DNA of 64,000 nucleotides from Nesterenkonia xinjiangensis (GCF_013410745.1 NZ_JACCFY010000001.1:1-64000); one strand, 5' to 3'; numbered from the stretch's first letter, positions 25,276 through 35,818 are shown. The notes: generated from the letters alone by a model not told the origin. Program-made: numbers and translations.

Positions 25276-26642
25276 AGGAGACGCTCCCCTCTCAGCACTT
25301 CACCCACGGTGGTGTCGGCCTCGGCGGGCGTCCGCTCGGGGTCCACTCCGCTCAGCGGGGTGTAGTTCAGCTGGATGGTTGTCGAGATCTCGTTGTAGTA
25401 GGGCGTCTGCGGCCGCGGCGCCGCATTGTCCAGCGCCTCGCGGATCTCGTCGGCCATCGGATAGTCCTCCTCGACGCGCGCGTCGTCGAAGGCGGCTTCG
25501 GAGGAGGGCGGATTCCCATTGGTGACGAAGTACTCCGCCTGGTTCTCCGGGGCGACGATGCACTCGATGGCTTCGTAGGCCAGCTCAGGGTGCTCCGACT
25601 CCGCTCCCACGCCGAGGTTGATGCCGCCCAACGGCGGTGCTGAGGGAGTGTCCGCGTCCATTCGTGGGTACTGCGCCCAGCCGATGTCATCGGGGAGGTC
25701 CGCGTCCACGGTCCCTTCCTCGGCGGCCGCGTTGGTCGCCGCCCAGACGAAGGGCCAGTTGAGCATGAAGGAGCCTTCGTCGCGCTGGAACAGCAGCATC
25801 GACTGGTTCTCGTCCATGGAGGCGATGCCAGGGCCGCCGAGGCCCTCGGAACCGATCCGGTGGAGCACCTCGGCGGCGGCACGTCCGGCCTCGGAGTCCA
25901 GGTTGGTCTCCAACTCCTCGGAGGCGGCCGAGGGGTCCACCAGGATCGACACGTCCTGGGACTCGACCAGCGCATTGAGCCAGACCGTCATCGACTCGGC
26001 GCGGATCCCCTGGACGGAGAGGTGCTTGTCCTGCTCCTCGGCGACGTCCATGATCTGATCCCAGGTGACCGGCTCGTCCATGTCAAGCCCCGCCTCCTCC
26101 ACGACCGACTCCCGGTACCAGAGCAGCTGGGTGTTGGCCCAGAACGGAACAGTGACCAGCTCGTCGTGCCACATGGCTCCGGCCAGCGCACCCTCCAGCG
26201 TGTCGGAGGTGGTGCGTTCAGCGACGCCCTCGGGGATCGGGGCGAGGAAGCCCGGCTCCGCCAGTTCGGGGATGAACGGCGGGTCCAGACTCATGATGTC
26301 TAACGAGGTGTCTCCAGCGGCCAAACGCCGGGCGAGCTGCTCACGCTGAGAGGGAGCATCGTTGGGCAGCAGCGAGGTCTGTATCCGATAGGCTCCGTCG
26401 GCCTCCTCGGAGCACTGCTGCGCCAGCGCCTCCTGGCCTCCGTCGTCAGGATTGATGTACCAGGTCAGCAGTGGGGTGTCGTCCCCGCCTCCGCAGGCGG
26501 AGAGCACAAGTCCTCCGGCGAGGACCACGGCGGCGGCGCGGACGGGACGGGCACGGAGGTGCTGCCGCGAGGAGGCGGCCCTCCCCTCCCGCGAACCGCC
26601 TGCAGCCCCGGCGGGCCCTCCCGGCATCGAAGTCTCTGGCAT
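25272..26642 (-). CDS. Sugar ABC transporter substrate-binding lipoprotein (LpqY-like)
   Basis: 456 aa from ATG 26642 (GAGAGGTGG ~7 bp upstream). A lipoprotein signal with lipobox LSAC is preceded by an unusually long, Arg-rich N region (~30 residues). The opening LLTWYINPDDGGQ, ...LARRLAAGDTSLDIMSLDP recalls mycobacterial LpqY, the trehalose-binding protein. Substrate is probably trehalose or a related alpha-glucoside (family inference), retrieved from the cell envelope. Confidence 0.88.
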   Translation of the reverse strand: MPETSMPGGPAGAAGGSREGRAASSRQHLRARPVRAAAVVLAGGLVLSACGGGDDTPLLTWYINPDDGGQEALAQQCSEEADGAYRIQTSLLPNDAPSQREQLARRLAAGDTSLDIMSLDPPFIPELAEPGFLAPIPEGVAERTTSDTLEGALAGAMWHDELVTVPFWANTQLLWYRESVVEEAGLDMDEPVTWDQIMDVAEEQDKHLSVQGIRAESMTVWLNALVESQDVSILVDPSAASEELETNLDSEAGRAAAEVLHRIGSEGLGGPGIASMDENQSMLLFQRDEGSFMLNWPFVWAATNAAAEEGTVDADLPDDIGWAQYPRMDADTPSAPPLGGINLGVGAESEHPELAYEAIECIVAPENQAEYFVTNGNPPSSEAAFDDARVEEDYPMADEIREALDNAAPRPQTPYYNEISTTIQLNYTPLSGVDPERTPAEADTTVGEVLRGERLL

Positions 26643-26733
26643 AGACCGTCCACCTCTCTCAGGTCCGAGCGGCATCGGTGAGAAGGCGTCGGTGAAAGGC
26701 CCGCCCCCCCGCGATGACTCTGTGAGTGCCCTC

Positions 26734-26761
26734 ACTATATACCCAGGGAAGACCTGGTCAG
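26734..26761 (-). promoter_or_regulatory. Promoter of the LpqY-SugABC-like operon
   Basis: Minus strand: CTGACC (26761-26756), a 16-bp spacer, then TATAGT (26739-26734), ~90 bp before the LpqY-like start. Confidence 0.5.
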
Positions 26762-26832
26762 AGGGATGACATCCCCGCGTCGACTTCGACGGCGCTGGAG
26801 GAGGATGACACCGAGGAGGAATCCCCAAGACA

Positions 26833-26872
26833 GGTGAGTCCCCCGCCGAGATACATCAGCGGGGGACTCACC
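26833..26872. terminator. Terminator after clpX
   Basis: 14-bp perfect stem (26833-26846 with 26859-26872, 12-nt loop) located 48 bp after the clpX stop on the minus strand. Confidence 0.7.
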
Positions 26873-26919
26873 ACATCAGAGAGGGGCGAACGGCATTCTC
26901 AGGCCTCGTGGTGAAAGGC

Positions 26920-28212
<1,293 letters not shown>

Positions 28213-28381
28213 GCCTCGCAATCCCCTCAGATCATCGGGTCCTGGGCATCCCCCGGACCATGCCGCCGGAACGATGACCGCCGCCCAGGACGGTACCCGA
28301 CAAGCCTACTTCACCCCGGTGACATCCTCCGTGACATCGGCCCGTCCCACCGTGTCCGGCCGGCCACCTCCTGGCGACAGG

Positions 28382-29053
28382 TCAGAGGGGCAGCTTGCGG
28401 GAGGCCAGAACCTCGTCCACCAGGCCATAGTCCTTGGCGCCGGCAGCAGAGAGGAACTTGTCCCGATCGATGTCCTCGCGGACCTGCTCCGGGGTCTTGT
28501 CCGTGTGCTGAGCCAGCACGTCCTCCATCCAGGTGCGGATGCGCGCGACCTCGTCGGCCTGGATCGCCAGATCGGTGGCGGTGCCGCGCTGGCCGCCCAT
28601 CGCCGGCTGGTGGATGAGCACCCGGGCGTTGGGCAGCGCCAGACGCTTGCCCGGGGTGCCTGCGGCCAGCAGCACGGCGGCCGCCGAGGCCGCCTGGCCG
28701 AGACAGACGGTCTGCACATGCGGGCGGACGAACTGCATCGTGTCGTAGATGGCCGTCATCGCAGTGAAGGAGCCACCCGGGGAGTTGATGTAGAGGGTGA
28801 TGTCCCGTTCGGAGTCCATCGACTCCAGCACGAGCAGCTGGGCCATGATGTCATCGGCCGAGGCATCGTCCACCTGGCTGCCGAGGAAGACGATGCGGTC
28901 CTCGAAGAGCTTCGCGTAGGGGTCCTGACGCTTGAAGCCGTACGGGGTGCGCTCCTCGAACTGCGGCAGGATGTAGCGCGAGCTGGGCATCGCCGGGAGG
29001 GTCGGCGCGGCGGCCGGGAGGCCCTGGGCGGAATCGTGGTCGAAGAGGTTCAT
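28382..29053 (-). CDS. clpP2: ATP-dependent Clp protease proteolytic subunit ClpP2
   Basis: 223 aa. Serine protease of the ClpP fold: catalytic Ser in [11 protein letters not shown], His in [10 protein letters not shown], and oligomerisation motifs [19 protein letters not shown]. The second of two paralogues; actinobacteria form mixed ClpP1P2 tetradecamers. Its N-terminus is longer than that of ClpP1, consistent with ClpP2. Confidence 0.95.
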   Translation of the reverse strand: MNLFDHDSAQGLPAAAPTLPAMPSSRYILPQFEERTPYGFKRQDPYAKLFEDRIVFLGSQVDDASADDIMAQLLVLESMDSERDITLYINSPGGSFTAMTAIYDTMQFVRPHVQTVCLGQAASAAAVLLAAGTPGKRLALPNARVLIHQPAMGGQRGTATDLAIQADEVARIRTWMEDVLAQHTDKTPEQVREDIDRDKFLSAAGAKDYGLVDEVLASRKLPL

Positions 29054-29168
29054 GTCTGTGGTGCTCCTGTGGTCCTGCTGATCCGCGGGCAGATCAGTCC
29101 GGGTGATCGGTACGGAGGTCAGTGGTCCCCGCCGACGCGCGGCCGGCGGGCGCTGCCAGCTGGACGGA

Positions 29169-29777
29169 TCAGACTCCCCCGCCGCCGGAGACGGTGGAGG
29201 AACGCTGGGCGATCTTGTCGAAGAAGCCGTACTCCAGCCCCTGCTCGGCGGTGAACCACTTGTCCCGTGCGTTGTCCTTGAGGATCGTCTCCACCGTCTG
29301 ACCGGTCTGCTCGGCGGTGAGCTCAGCCATGACCTGCTTCATGTGCTGGATCAGCTCCGCCTGGATGCGCACGTCGGATTCGGTGCCGCCGATGCCTCCC
29401 GAGGGCTGGTGCATGAGGATGCGGGCATGCGGGGTGGCGAAGCGCTTGCCCGGGGTGCCCGAGGAGAGCAGGAACTGTCCCATGGAGGCGGCCAGGCCGG
29501 TGGCGACGGTGACGACGTCGTTCGGGATGAACTGCATGGTGTCGTAGACGGCCATGCCCGCGGTCACCGAACCCCCGGGGGAGTTGATGTAGAGATAGAT
29601 GTCCCGCTCGGTGTCCTCGGCGGAGAGCAGCAGCATCTGCGAGCAGATGGCGTTGGCGTTGTCATCGCGGACCTCCGACCCCAGCCAGATGATCCGCTCC
29701 TTGAGCAGACGGTTGTAGATGTAGTCGTCGCGTGACGCCGGGTCCACGGTCGACATGCTGGGCAGGCTCTCAGACAT
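29169..29777 (-). CDS. clpP1: ATP-dependent Clp protease proteolytic subunit ClpP1
   Basis: 202 aa from ATG 29777 (GGAGGAA ~6 bp upstream). Catalytic Ser in [14 protein letters not shown], His in [11 protein letters not shown], and [19 protein letters not shown]. First gene of the clpP1-clpP2 pair, downstream of tig. It is the core peptidase partner for ClpX and ClpC. Confidence 0.95.
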   Translation of the reverse strand: MSESLPSMSTVDPASRDDYIYNRLLKERIIWLGSEVRDDNANAICSQMLLLSAEDTERDIYLYINSPGGSVTAGMAVYDTMQFIPNDVVTVATGLAASMGQFLLSSGTPGKRFATPHARILMHQPSGGIGGTESDVRIQAELIQHMKQVMAELTAEQTGQTVETILKDNARDKWFTAEQGLEYGFFDKIAQRSSTVSGGGGV

Positions 29778-29966
29778 GGACGTTCCTCCACTCCAGTGTT
29801 CTCTCAAGTCCGGGATCGGCCGTCGGCGGGGGACTCGGTCCCGCATCGCCCACACGGCCGTCCGTGCTGTCCCCGACATTACCTGGTGATCGGCCGGGCC
29901 CGCGGCACACTGCGGCATCGTTCGCTGTTGGCGCAGGGTGCGCAGGTCAGCTCAGCCGTGGGCAGA

Positions 29967-30016
29967 CGACGACGGCGGGCCGCGGCGCCTCTCGGCTCCA
30001 CGGCCCGCCGTCGTCG
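29967..30016. terminator. Terminator after trigger factor
   Basis: 16-bp perfect stem (29967-29982 with 30001-30016, 18-nt loop), 44 bp beyond the tig stop on the minus strand. Confidence 0.7.
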
Positions 30017-30060
30017 GGCTGGCGGTGCGGCGCCCCGGACGCCGCGGAATCACCGCCGGA

Positions 30061-31467
30061 TCACTTCTCCTCGGAGGTCTCCTGCGTCGACTCCTGAGCC
30101 TGGTCGTCGGCGGCGGTCTCGGCCTCGGCGGTCTCGGCGACCTGCTCGGCCGCACCCTCCTCCTCGTCCTCGCCCTGCGGGGTGACGAAGTCGGTCAGGT
30201 CCACGGCCTGGCCCTCCGAGTCCTTGACCACCGCGAGCTCGAGGACCTTGGCCAGCGCCTTGCGACGGCGGACCTCACCCATGATCATCGGGACCTGGCC
30301 GGCCTGGTCGAGCATCTGCGCGAACTGGTTGGGCTCCATGCCGTACTGGGATGCGGTGGAGACGATGTATTCGATGAGCTCACCCTGGTCGACGCCGATC
30401 TCCTCCTTGTCGGCGATCAGGTCCAGCACGACCTCGTTGCGGAAGGCCTCGCGGGTCTGCTCCTCGATCTCCTCGCGGTGCTCTGCGCTGTCGTGGTCGT
30501 CGCCCTCAGCGTGGCCGCCCTGGCTGAAGTGCTGCTCCACCTGACCCTCGACCACAGATGCGGGGACGGGGACCTCGACGAGCTCCATGAGCTTCTCGAG
30601 GACCTTGTCCCGAGCCTCGACGCCCTGCTCGACGACCAGGTTGTCCTCGGCCTTGGTCGCCAGGTCCGCGCGCAGCTCCTCGATGGTGTCGAACTCGGAG
30701 GCGAGCTGGGCGAACTCGTCATCGGCCTCGGGGAGCTCACGCTCCTTGACCGCCTGCAGGGTGACCTTCACCGAGGCGGACTCGCCCGAGTGCTCGCCGC
30801 CGGCCAGGGTGGTCTCGAAGGCAGCGTCCTCGCCGGCCGACAGCCCCTCGAGGGCCTCGTCGATGCCCTCGAGCATGGTGCCGGCGCCGACCTGGTACGA
30901 AAGCCCGGTGGCGTTGTCGATCTCCTCGTCGCCGATGCTGGCGACCAGGTCGATGGTGACGAAGTCGTCGGTGGCGGCGGGACGGTCGACGTCCTTGAGC
31001 GTCCCGAACCGCGAACGCAGCTCGTCCAGCTGCTCCTGGACGGCCTGGTCGTCGGCGGCGCGCGCCTCGACCTCGACCTCGAGGCCGGCGTAGTCGGGCA
31101 GCTCCACCTCGGGCTTGACGTCAAGCTCGCCGGTGAACTTCAGCACGCCCTCGTTGGTCTTGGGGTCCGGGATCTCCTCGATCTCTACCTCCGGACGCGA
31201 CAGCGGAGAGATCTCCGCCTCGGCCAGGCCCTGCTGGTAGAACTCGTTCAGGCCGTCGTTGATCGCGGTCTGGACGACGTATTCACGGCCGACGCGCTGA
31301 TCGATGATGGGCGCAGGGACCTTGCCCTTGCGGAAGCCGGGGATCTGAACCTGCTCCGCGATGCTCCGGTATGCGGCCTTGATCTTGGGCTCAAGCTCCT
31401 CAGAGGTCACCTCGACGGTGAGCTTGACTCGAGTCGGGTTCAGATTTTCAACGGTGCTCTTGACCAC
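30061..31467 (-). CDS. tig: Trigger factor, ribosome-associated chaperone/peptidyl-prolyl isomerase
   Basis: 468 aa from GTG 31467 (AGGAG ~7 bp upstream; protein begins [16 protein letters not shown]). The ribosome-binding N-domain contains [19 protein letters not shown], the ribosome docking signature. A central FKBP-like domain (~155-245) and a long helical C-domain follow. The very acidic C-terminal tail (Glu, Ala and Thr rich, ~430-468) is typical of actinobacterial members. Confidence 0.96.
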   Translation of the reverse strand: MVKSTVENLNPTRVKLTVEVTSEELEPKIKAAYRSIAEQVQIPGFRKGKVPAPIIDQRVGREYVVQTAINDGLNEFYQQGLAEAEISPLSRPEVEIEEIPDPKTNEGVLKFTGELDVKPEVELPDYAGLEVEVEARAADDQAVQEQLDELRSRFGTLKDVDRPAATDDFVTIDLVASIGDEEIDNATGLSYQVGAGTMLEGIDEALEGLSAGEDAAFETTLAGGEHSGESASVKVTLQAVKERELPEADDEFAQLASEFDTIEELRADLATKAEDNLVVEQGVEARDKVLEKLMELVEVPVPASVVEGQVEQHFSQGGHAEGDDHDSAEHREEIEEQTREAFRNEVVLDLIADKEEIGVDQGELIEYIVSTASQYGMEPNQFAQMLDQAGQVPMIMGEVRRRKALAKVLELAVVKDSEGQAVDLTDFVTPQGEDEEEGAAEQVAETAEAETAADDQAQESTQETSEEK

Positions 31468-31589
31468 GTGGGGGCTCCTGATAGATGACGACTGATCATG
31501 TCTGATGCGAGCTCCTCGGCAGAGCCCACAGCGTCGGCCTCGACCGACATCCACCCGGAGAACGACGTTCTCAGGGCGACTCGGCCGCC

Positions 31590-31664
<75 letters not shown>

Positions 31665-31906
31665 ATCATCCGCCGGTCTGGACGAGGAGACTCCGCAGGG
31701 CGGCGACCCCGCGGCCAGCAGACGGCACGGACCGACTCACAATACCGTGCCGCCGTCGATCCCGGCGAATCCTCTGCCAGGGGATCATCAGCGCCGAACA
31801 GACGCCGGGCCTCCCCCGGGGGTTCCTCACGGCCGGCCGTCGACCCTGTCACGGCACAGCACGGCCAGCACGGCCAGCACCGCGAGGAACGATGGCCCCA
31901 TGCCGG

Positions 31907-33529
31907 TCAGGGCTCGTAGTGGATGGGCGAGTTCGGCCCCAGCGGAAGGTCCAGCCACATCCAGCCCGTGGTCATCAGCGTCCACGCCGCCATGAACGCC
32001 AGGGAGTACGGCAGCATCACCGAGATCAGCGAACCGATGCCGATGCGCTTATCGTAGCGCTGGGCCACGGCGATGACGATCGCGAAGTAGGTCATCAACG
32101 GGCTGAGGATGTTGGTGGCCGAATCCGAGACGCGGTAGGCGGCCTGGGTGAACTCAGGAGAGATCCCCAGGTACATCATGATCGGCACCATGATCGGTGC
32201 CAGCATGGCCCACTTCGCCGAGGCCGAGCCCACCAGCAGGTTCACCACCGCGACGAAGCCCATGAACACCAGGATCAGCGGCAGCCCGGTGAGGTTGATG
32301 GACTCGAGCAGGTCCGCACCCGCCACCGAGACCAGCAGGCCCATGTTGGACTGGTTGAAGTAGGCGATGAACTGCCCGGCGGTGAAGGCCAGCACCAAAA
32401 ACATGGCCATACCGGCCAGAGTCTTGGAGACGTGGTCCACGACGTCGGTGTCGTTGCGCACCACCTTGGTGACGATGCCGTAGACCAGCCCGGGAACGAA
32501 GAACGCGATGATGATGACCACCACCAGAGAGCTCATGAACGGCGACTGGACCACCGCCCCGTCCTCACCGCGCAGGACCGCGTTCTCCGGGACGATGAGC
32601 ATCAGCAGCAGACCCACGGTGACGACCAGTGAGACGCCGGCCCAGATCATGCCCTTCTTCTCCACGGCAGTGACCTTCAGCTCGGCGCTGTCCTGGTCAG
32701 CGATGACGCCTTCTCCGTGCCAGTCTCCGAGACGGGGCTCGATGACGAACTGACTGACCAGGGTCCCCACGATTGCCAGCAGGGCGGTCGAGGCGATGAT
32801 GAACCAGTAGTTCATCGCCAGATTCATCTGCTCCGCGTAGGCCGGGTCCACCGTGGCGGCGGCCTCGATGGTCAGCTCCCCGAGCATGACGTCGGTGGCG
32901 GAGAGCAGCAGGTTGGCGCTGAATCCGGCCGAGACTCCGGCGAAGGCCGCTGCGATGCCGGCCAGCGGGTGCCGCCCCAGCGCGACGAAGAGGATCGCGG
33001 CCAAGGGCGGGAGCACGACGTAGCCCGCGTCAGAGGCCACGGAGGACATGATGCCCGCGAAGACGATGCCGAAGGTCACCAGGAATCGCGGGATGGACAG
33101 GATGAAGGTCTTCAGAGCGGTGCCGATGAGGCCGCTTTGCTCGGCCATGCCGATGCCGATCATGGTGGCCAGCACCACCCCCAGCGGAGCGAAGCCGATG
33201 AAGTTGTCCACTGCGGAGGTGAACATCCATTCGATGCCCTCGGCCGAGAGCAGGTTGAAGACCTCGACCTCCTCCCCTTCGAGGGGATCGGTGACGCTGA
33301 GGCCCGCCTGGGACAGCGCCCAGGAGAGCACGACGACGAGTCCTGCCAGCAAGGCGAAGAGCGTGGCCGGATGCGGCAGCTTGTTGCCCAGGTACTCGAT
33401 GACGTCGAGGAAGCGTTGGAAGCCTCCTCGGCGCTTCCTCGCGCTGGTGCCCCGGCCGCGGGGAGCGTCGTCGCCCTCCGGACCTGACGCGCTTGAGCCG
33501 GATTCCGGCTCCTCAGTGGTGGTGCTCAT
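31907..33529 (-). CDS. AbgT family transporter
   Basis: 540 aa, ~12 TM segments after a hydrophilic, Ser-rich N-terminus. AbgT features: LGNKLPHPATLFALLAGL, the conserved VASDAGYVVLPPLAA and NLLVGSASAKWAMLAPIMVPIM. Known members import p-aminobenzoyl-glutamate or export sulphonamides. No hydrolase (abgAB) is adjacent, so efflux or dipeptide transport is equally possible. Confidence 0.92.
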   Translation of the reverse strand: MSTTTEEPESGSSASGPEGDDAPRGRGTSARKRRGGFQRFLDVIEYLGNKLPHPATLFALLAGLVVVLSWALSQAGLSVTDPLEGEEVEVFNLLSAEGIEWMFTSAVDNFIGFAPLGVVLATMIGIGMAEQSGLIGTALKTFILSIPRFLVTFGIVFAGIMSSVASDAGYVVLPPLAAILFVALGRHPLAGIAAAFAGVSAGFSANLLLSATDVMLGELTIEAAATVDPAYAEQMNLAMNYWFIIASTALLAIVGTLVSQFVIEPRLGDWHGEGVIADQDSAELKVTAVEKKGMIWAGVSLVVTVGLLLMLIVPENAVLRGEDGAVVQSPFMSSLVVVIIIAFFVPGLVYGIVTKVVRNDTDVVDHVSKTLAGMAMFLVLAFTAGQFIAYFNQSNMGLLVSVAGADLLESINLTGLPLILVFMGFVAVVNLLVGSASAKWAMLAPIMVPIMMYLGISPEFTQAAYRVSDSATNILSPLMTYFAIVIAVAQRYDKRIGIGSLISVMLPYSLAFMAAWTLMTTGWMWLDLPLGPNSPIHYEP

Positions 33530-33546
33530 CGGGTGGGTGTCCCCTT

Positions 33547-33612
33547 ATGTTGTGCCTGCACATGGTGATGCGCCCGCCGACAGGTCGGCCCGCGGGCGCT
33601 GTGGCACAACAT
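33547..33612. promoter_or_regulatory. Inverted repeat upstream of the AbgT transporter
   Basis: ATGTTGTGCC (33547-33556) and GGCACAACAT (33603-33612) are perfect reverse complements 46 bp apart. Each overlaps a smaller palindrome, TGTGCCTGCACA (33551-33562) and TGTGGCACA (33600-33608). The pair lies 18-83 bp before the abgT start, suggesting a two-site operator for an unidentified regulator. Confidence 0.4.
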
Positions 33613-33810
33613 CTTCCGCCCCTCTGTGACTCAGGTCAACTCTGACATGTGCGTGAGAGCTGTCCCACGCGGGGCTCCGAGGGCGGCCGGGGCGGCGGGC
33701 GGACCGTGTTTCGTCATCCCCGTGTGCGCTGATCAGGACAGGCGTCCCTGCGCCCCAGAGAGCCGGATCGGGGCCGAGATGCTGACGGATTCCAGTGAGG
33801 TCTCGGAGTC

Positions 33811-33839
33811 TTGTGGGCCATGTCGGGGAGGCCTATCCT
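33811..33839 (+). promoter_or_regulatory. Promoter of the DUF1540 gene
   Basis: TTGTGG, 17-bp spacer, TATCCT; start codon 51 bp downstream of the -10 box. Confidence 0.55.
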
Positions 33840-33890
33840 GACGACATCTGGACGGAGCTGCCGCCCAGAGAGACCACGAGGAGAATCGCC

Positions 33891-34172
33891 ATGACCAGCC
33901 TCGCCCCCGTCGCCTCCTGCGAGGTGACCGCCTGCGCATTCAACGACGGTGCCTGCCGCGCGGACGCCGTCACGATCTCCGGCTCCACGGGTTCACCTAC
34001 CTGCGGGACCTTCATCGCCCTCGACGTGCGGGGCGGGCTCCCCACCGCAGAGGGACACGTCGGCGCATGCCAACGCCTGGAGTGCGTGCACAACACAGAC
34101 CTGATGTGCACTGCCGAGGCTGTCACCGTCGGCGGCGACACCGCGAACTGCCTGACCTACTCCCAGGAGTGA
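33891..34172 (+). CDS. DUF1540 domain-containing protein (two Cys-rich repeats)
   Basis: 93 aa from ATG 33891 (GAGGAGA 6 bp upstream). Two copies of a Cys motif, SCEVTACAFNDGACRADAV...TCGTFI and ACQRLECVHNTDLMCTAEAV...NCLTY, each with four Cys spaced as in DUF1540, where they probably bind a metal. No signal peptide. Function unknown. It is preceded by its own promoter and stands alone. Confidence 0.85.
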   Translation: MTSLAPVASCEVTACAFNDGACRADAVTISGSTGSPTCGTFIALDVRGGLPTAEGHVGACQRLECVHNTDLMCTAEAVTVGGDTANCLTYSQE

Positions 34173-34214
34173 CACACGCCCGGCGCCGGTGATCTGCGCT
34201 CGCGGGCGTGCGGC

Positions 34215-35042
34215 TCAGGCTGCGGCCGTACGCCAGGACCGCAGGGCCTCCAGCAGGTCGCCTTCATCGCGGACCGGCTGATCGAAGGCGAGGAACGCCG
34301 TGCGCACCTGGCCGCCTTCGGCGACGAGCCATGTGCAGCCCTCGGTGTCCACGTCCAGCAGCAGGTGCCTCGGACCCTCGCCGCCACAGTGCGGCACGCC
34401 CGCCATGGGCCTTCCGAGGATGCCCCGCCGGGTCCCCTGAGCAAGGTCCTGGAGCAGAACCCCCACGGTGGAGCCGGCGAGGGCGGCCACCGAGTCGACG
34501 GCCTGCCACTCCTGTCCGACCCGCGGAAACGCCGCTGCCTGGGAGACTTCGCTCCAGGGCAGCTTCTCCACATCCTCACGGGCATGGACGAGCACGGAGC
34601 CGACCTCCGCCATCGCGAGGCATGATCCGGCGGCGCCTGCGGCGTCCCTGACCGGGTCCGAGACGGCATCGTCGGCGAGCAGGAGCTCCGCCTCGGACGC
34701 TGCGAGGGGCCGCAGGGTTCCCAGTGCGTGCAGGCTCGCCGTGTGCACACGGATCTCGGCCGGTGCGCCCAGCTGATCGACCTGGATCCGCACCTCAGTC
34801 TGCGTGTGAGCACTCAGCCCTGAGGCGTCGGCGAGGGCGAGCAGCCAGTCACCGGCGCCACTCACCCCGTGGGCCAGCACCTGCAGCTCCTGCTGCGGAT
34901 CCTGCCGATAGGCGACGACGCCGGCGGACCCGGCACCCTGTACCAGGCGGCGAGCCGTCGACTGCGCGCAGCGGCGACGCAGCCCTGCGCCGCCCACGAG
35001 ACGCGCGACATCACGAGCCGTCCCTGCCATCTCTCCCGCCAT
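34215..35042 (-). CDS. Conserved-looking hypothetical protein, 275 aa
   Basis: No family recognised. GAGGGAG precedes ATG 35042. The protein is soluble, with alternating beta-rich segments (GVVAYRQDPQQELQVLAHGV, TQTEVRIQVDQLGAPAEI, LLLDVDTEGCTWLV) and two alpha-rich stretches. It could be a split-barrel/DUF2470-like fold, judged only from strand pattern. It ends 43 bp from the convergent DUF1540 gene and begins next to the wrecked ligD/ku locus. Codon use is like its neighbours, so it is probably a real gene. Confidence 0.6.
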   Translation of the reverse strand: MAGEMAGTARDVARLVGGAGLRRRCAQSTARRLVQGAGSAGVVAYRQDPQQELQVLAHGVSGAGDWLLALADASGLSAHTQTEVRIQVDQLGAPAEIRVHTASLHALGTLRPLAASEAELLLADDAVSDPVRDAAGAAGSCLAMAEVGSVLVHAREDVEKLPWSEVSQAAAFPRVGQEWQAVDSVAALAGSTVGVLLQDLAQGTRRGILGRPMAGVPHCGGEGPRHLLLDVDTEGCTWLVAEGGQVRTAFLAFDQPVRDEGDLLEALRSWRTAAA

Positions 35043-35241
35043 GCGTGCTGCTCCCTCGATCGCCTCGGATGATCCTCGGGTGAATCCTGATCCATTGAAG
35101 CACAGACTCGGACTTTTACATCATGCGAACATGCGGTAATTATGGTCCCACAGATGGCCACGGATGTGGAGCGGCATCCGTGGACAGCTTCTCCGTCCAG
35201 GTCAGGACCGCTCTCCCCGACCCGCGCCTGTCCTCGCACGC
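35043..35241. other. Intergenic region beside the ligD remnant
   Basis: A 199-bp stretch with locally AT-rich sequence near 35100-35140 that may hold the promoter of the 275-aa gene. No coding sequence or RNA recognised. Confidence 0.5.
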
Positions 35242-35512
35242 TCATTCCCAGCGGACGTCATCGGGCGACTTGTCGAGCCGCAGACCACGCCAGACAGGCT
35301 GACGAAGGCGACCCTCACGAGTACGGCCTGAATGGCGCACCTCCCCCACCACCTTCGGGGTGGCCCACCGGACCTCATCGGTCGGCACGGGGAACGTCTC
35401 CGGTCGGCGGAGTCTTGCGTTCGATGCGCTCCAACCTCGACCGCAGCGACTCGAGCTCCGCGTCCGAGAAGCCGGTGCCCACGCGCCCGGCGCAGCGCAG
35501 AACGCCGTCGTC
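35242..35512 (-). pseudogene. ligD remnant: C-terminal end of an ATP-dependent DNA ligase (OB-fold part), frameshifted
   Basis: Minus-strand translation gives DDGVLRCAGRVGTGFSDAEL... and ERKTPPTGDVPRADR, then stop. In the next frame, VPTDEVRWATPKVVGEVRHS... and WRGLRLDKSPDDVRWE-stop. These match the final ~85 residues of LigD-type ligases (GRVGTGF, W-x2-P-x-LVGEV, WRGLRxDK). A frameshift lies near 35376-35384. Nothing of the adenylation, primase/polymerase or nuclease domains is present upstream. There the sequence changes directly into a plus-strand ku fragment at ~35505-35512. It is non-functional by any reading. Confidence 0.82.
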
Positions 35513-35818
35513 GACTACAAGGACATCAAGCGCGCCTACGAGGAGGACTCCGACACTGTCATCGTCACCCGGGAGGAGCTCGCGGGACTTCCCGTGGACG
35601 AGAGCCGGGAGATCACCGTCCAGCGGTTCGCCCCCGCCGAGCAGGCCGATCCGATGCTGCTGGACCGCAGCTACTCTCTCGAGCCGATCTCAAAGTCCCC
35701 CAAGGCCTACGTGCTGCAGACGATGCGATGGGCCGACGAGGTCCGCCAGCCCGTGGTGGAGGAGGACAAGGGCGCCGAGGTCATCAGCCTGATGGTGGCA
35801 CTGAAGAAGCCAGCCTGA
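35507..35818 (+). pseudogene. ku remnant: truncated, internally deleted DNA end-binding protein Ku
   Basis: The open frame VVDYKDIKRAYEEDSDTVIV...LAGLPVDESREI...DPMLLDRSYSLEP...SPKAYVL matches Ku residues ~45-120. It then jumps to LQTMRWADEVRQPV (normally ~60-70 residues later), and again to EDKGAEVISLMVALKK (the usual C-terminal tail). The N-terminal ~45 residues (MRAIWKGxI...) are missing; upstream sequence is antisense to ligD. About 100 codons remain of ~270-300. The frame is kept, but the core ring and bridge are lost, so a functional Ku is very unlikely. Confidence 0.82.

Larger units (their letters stand above)
33530..33890. other. 361-bp intergenic region before the DUF1540 gene
   Basis: It holds the abgT-side inverted repeats (33547-33612) and the DUF1540 promoter (33811-33839). 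The remaining ~200 bp show no coding sequence or RNA signature that I can recognise. Confidence 0.6.

Noticed and set aside
29938-31488. 516-codon plus-strand frame opposite tig
   Set aside because: Leu/Val/Asp-rich shadow of trigger factor.
31858-31882. Short CAGCACGGC tandem repeat downstream of abgT
   Set aside because: Only about two to three units; probably simple-sequence drift, not a repeat array.
33795-33890. N-terminal extension of the DUF1540 protein
   Set aside because: It would place the promoter and Shine-Dalgarno inside the coding region; ATG 33891 has both correctly placed.
35142-35792. Plus-strand frame across the ku/ligD region as a new gene
   Set aside because: It reads the ligD remnant antisense and ku in a wrong frame; homology is in other frames.
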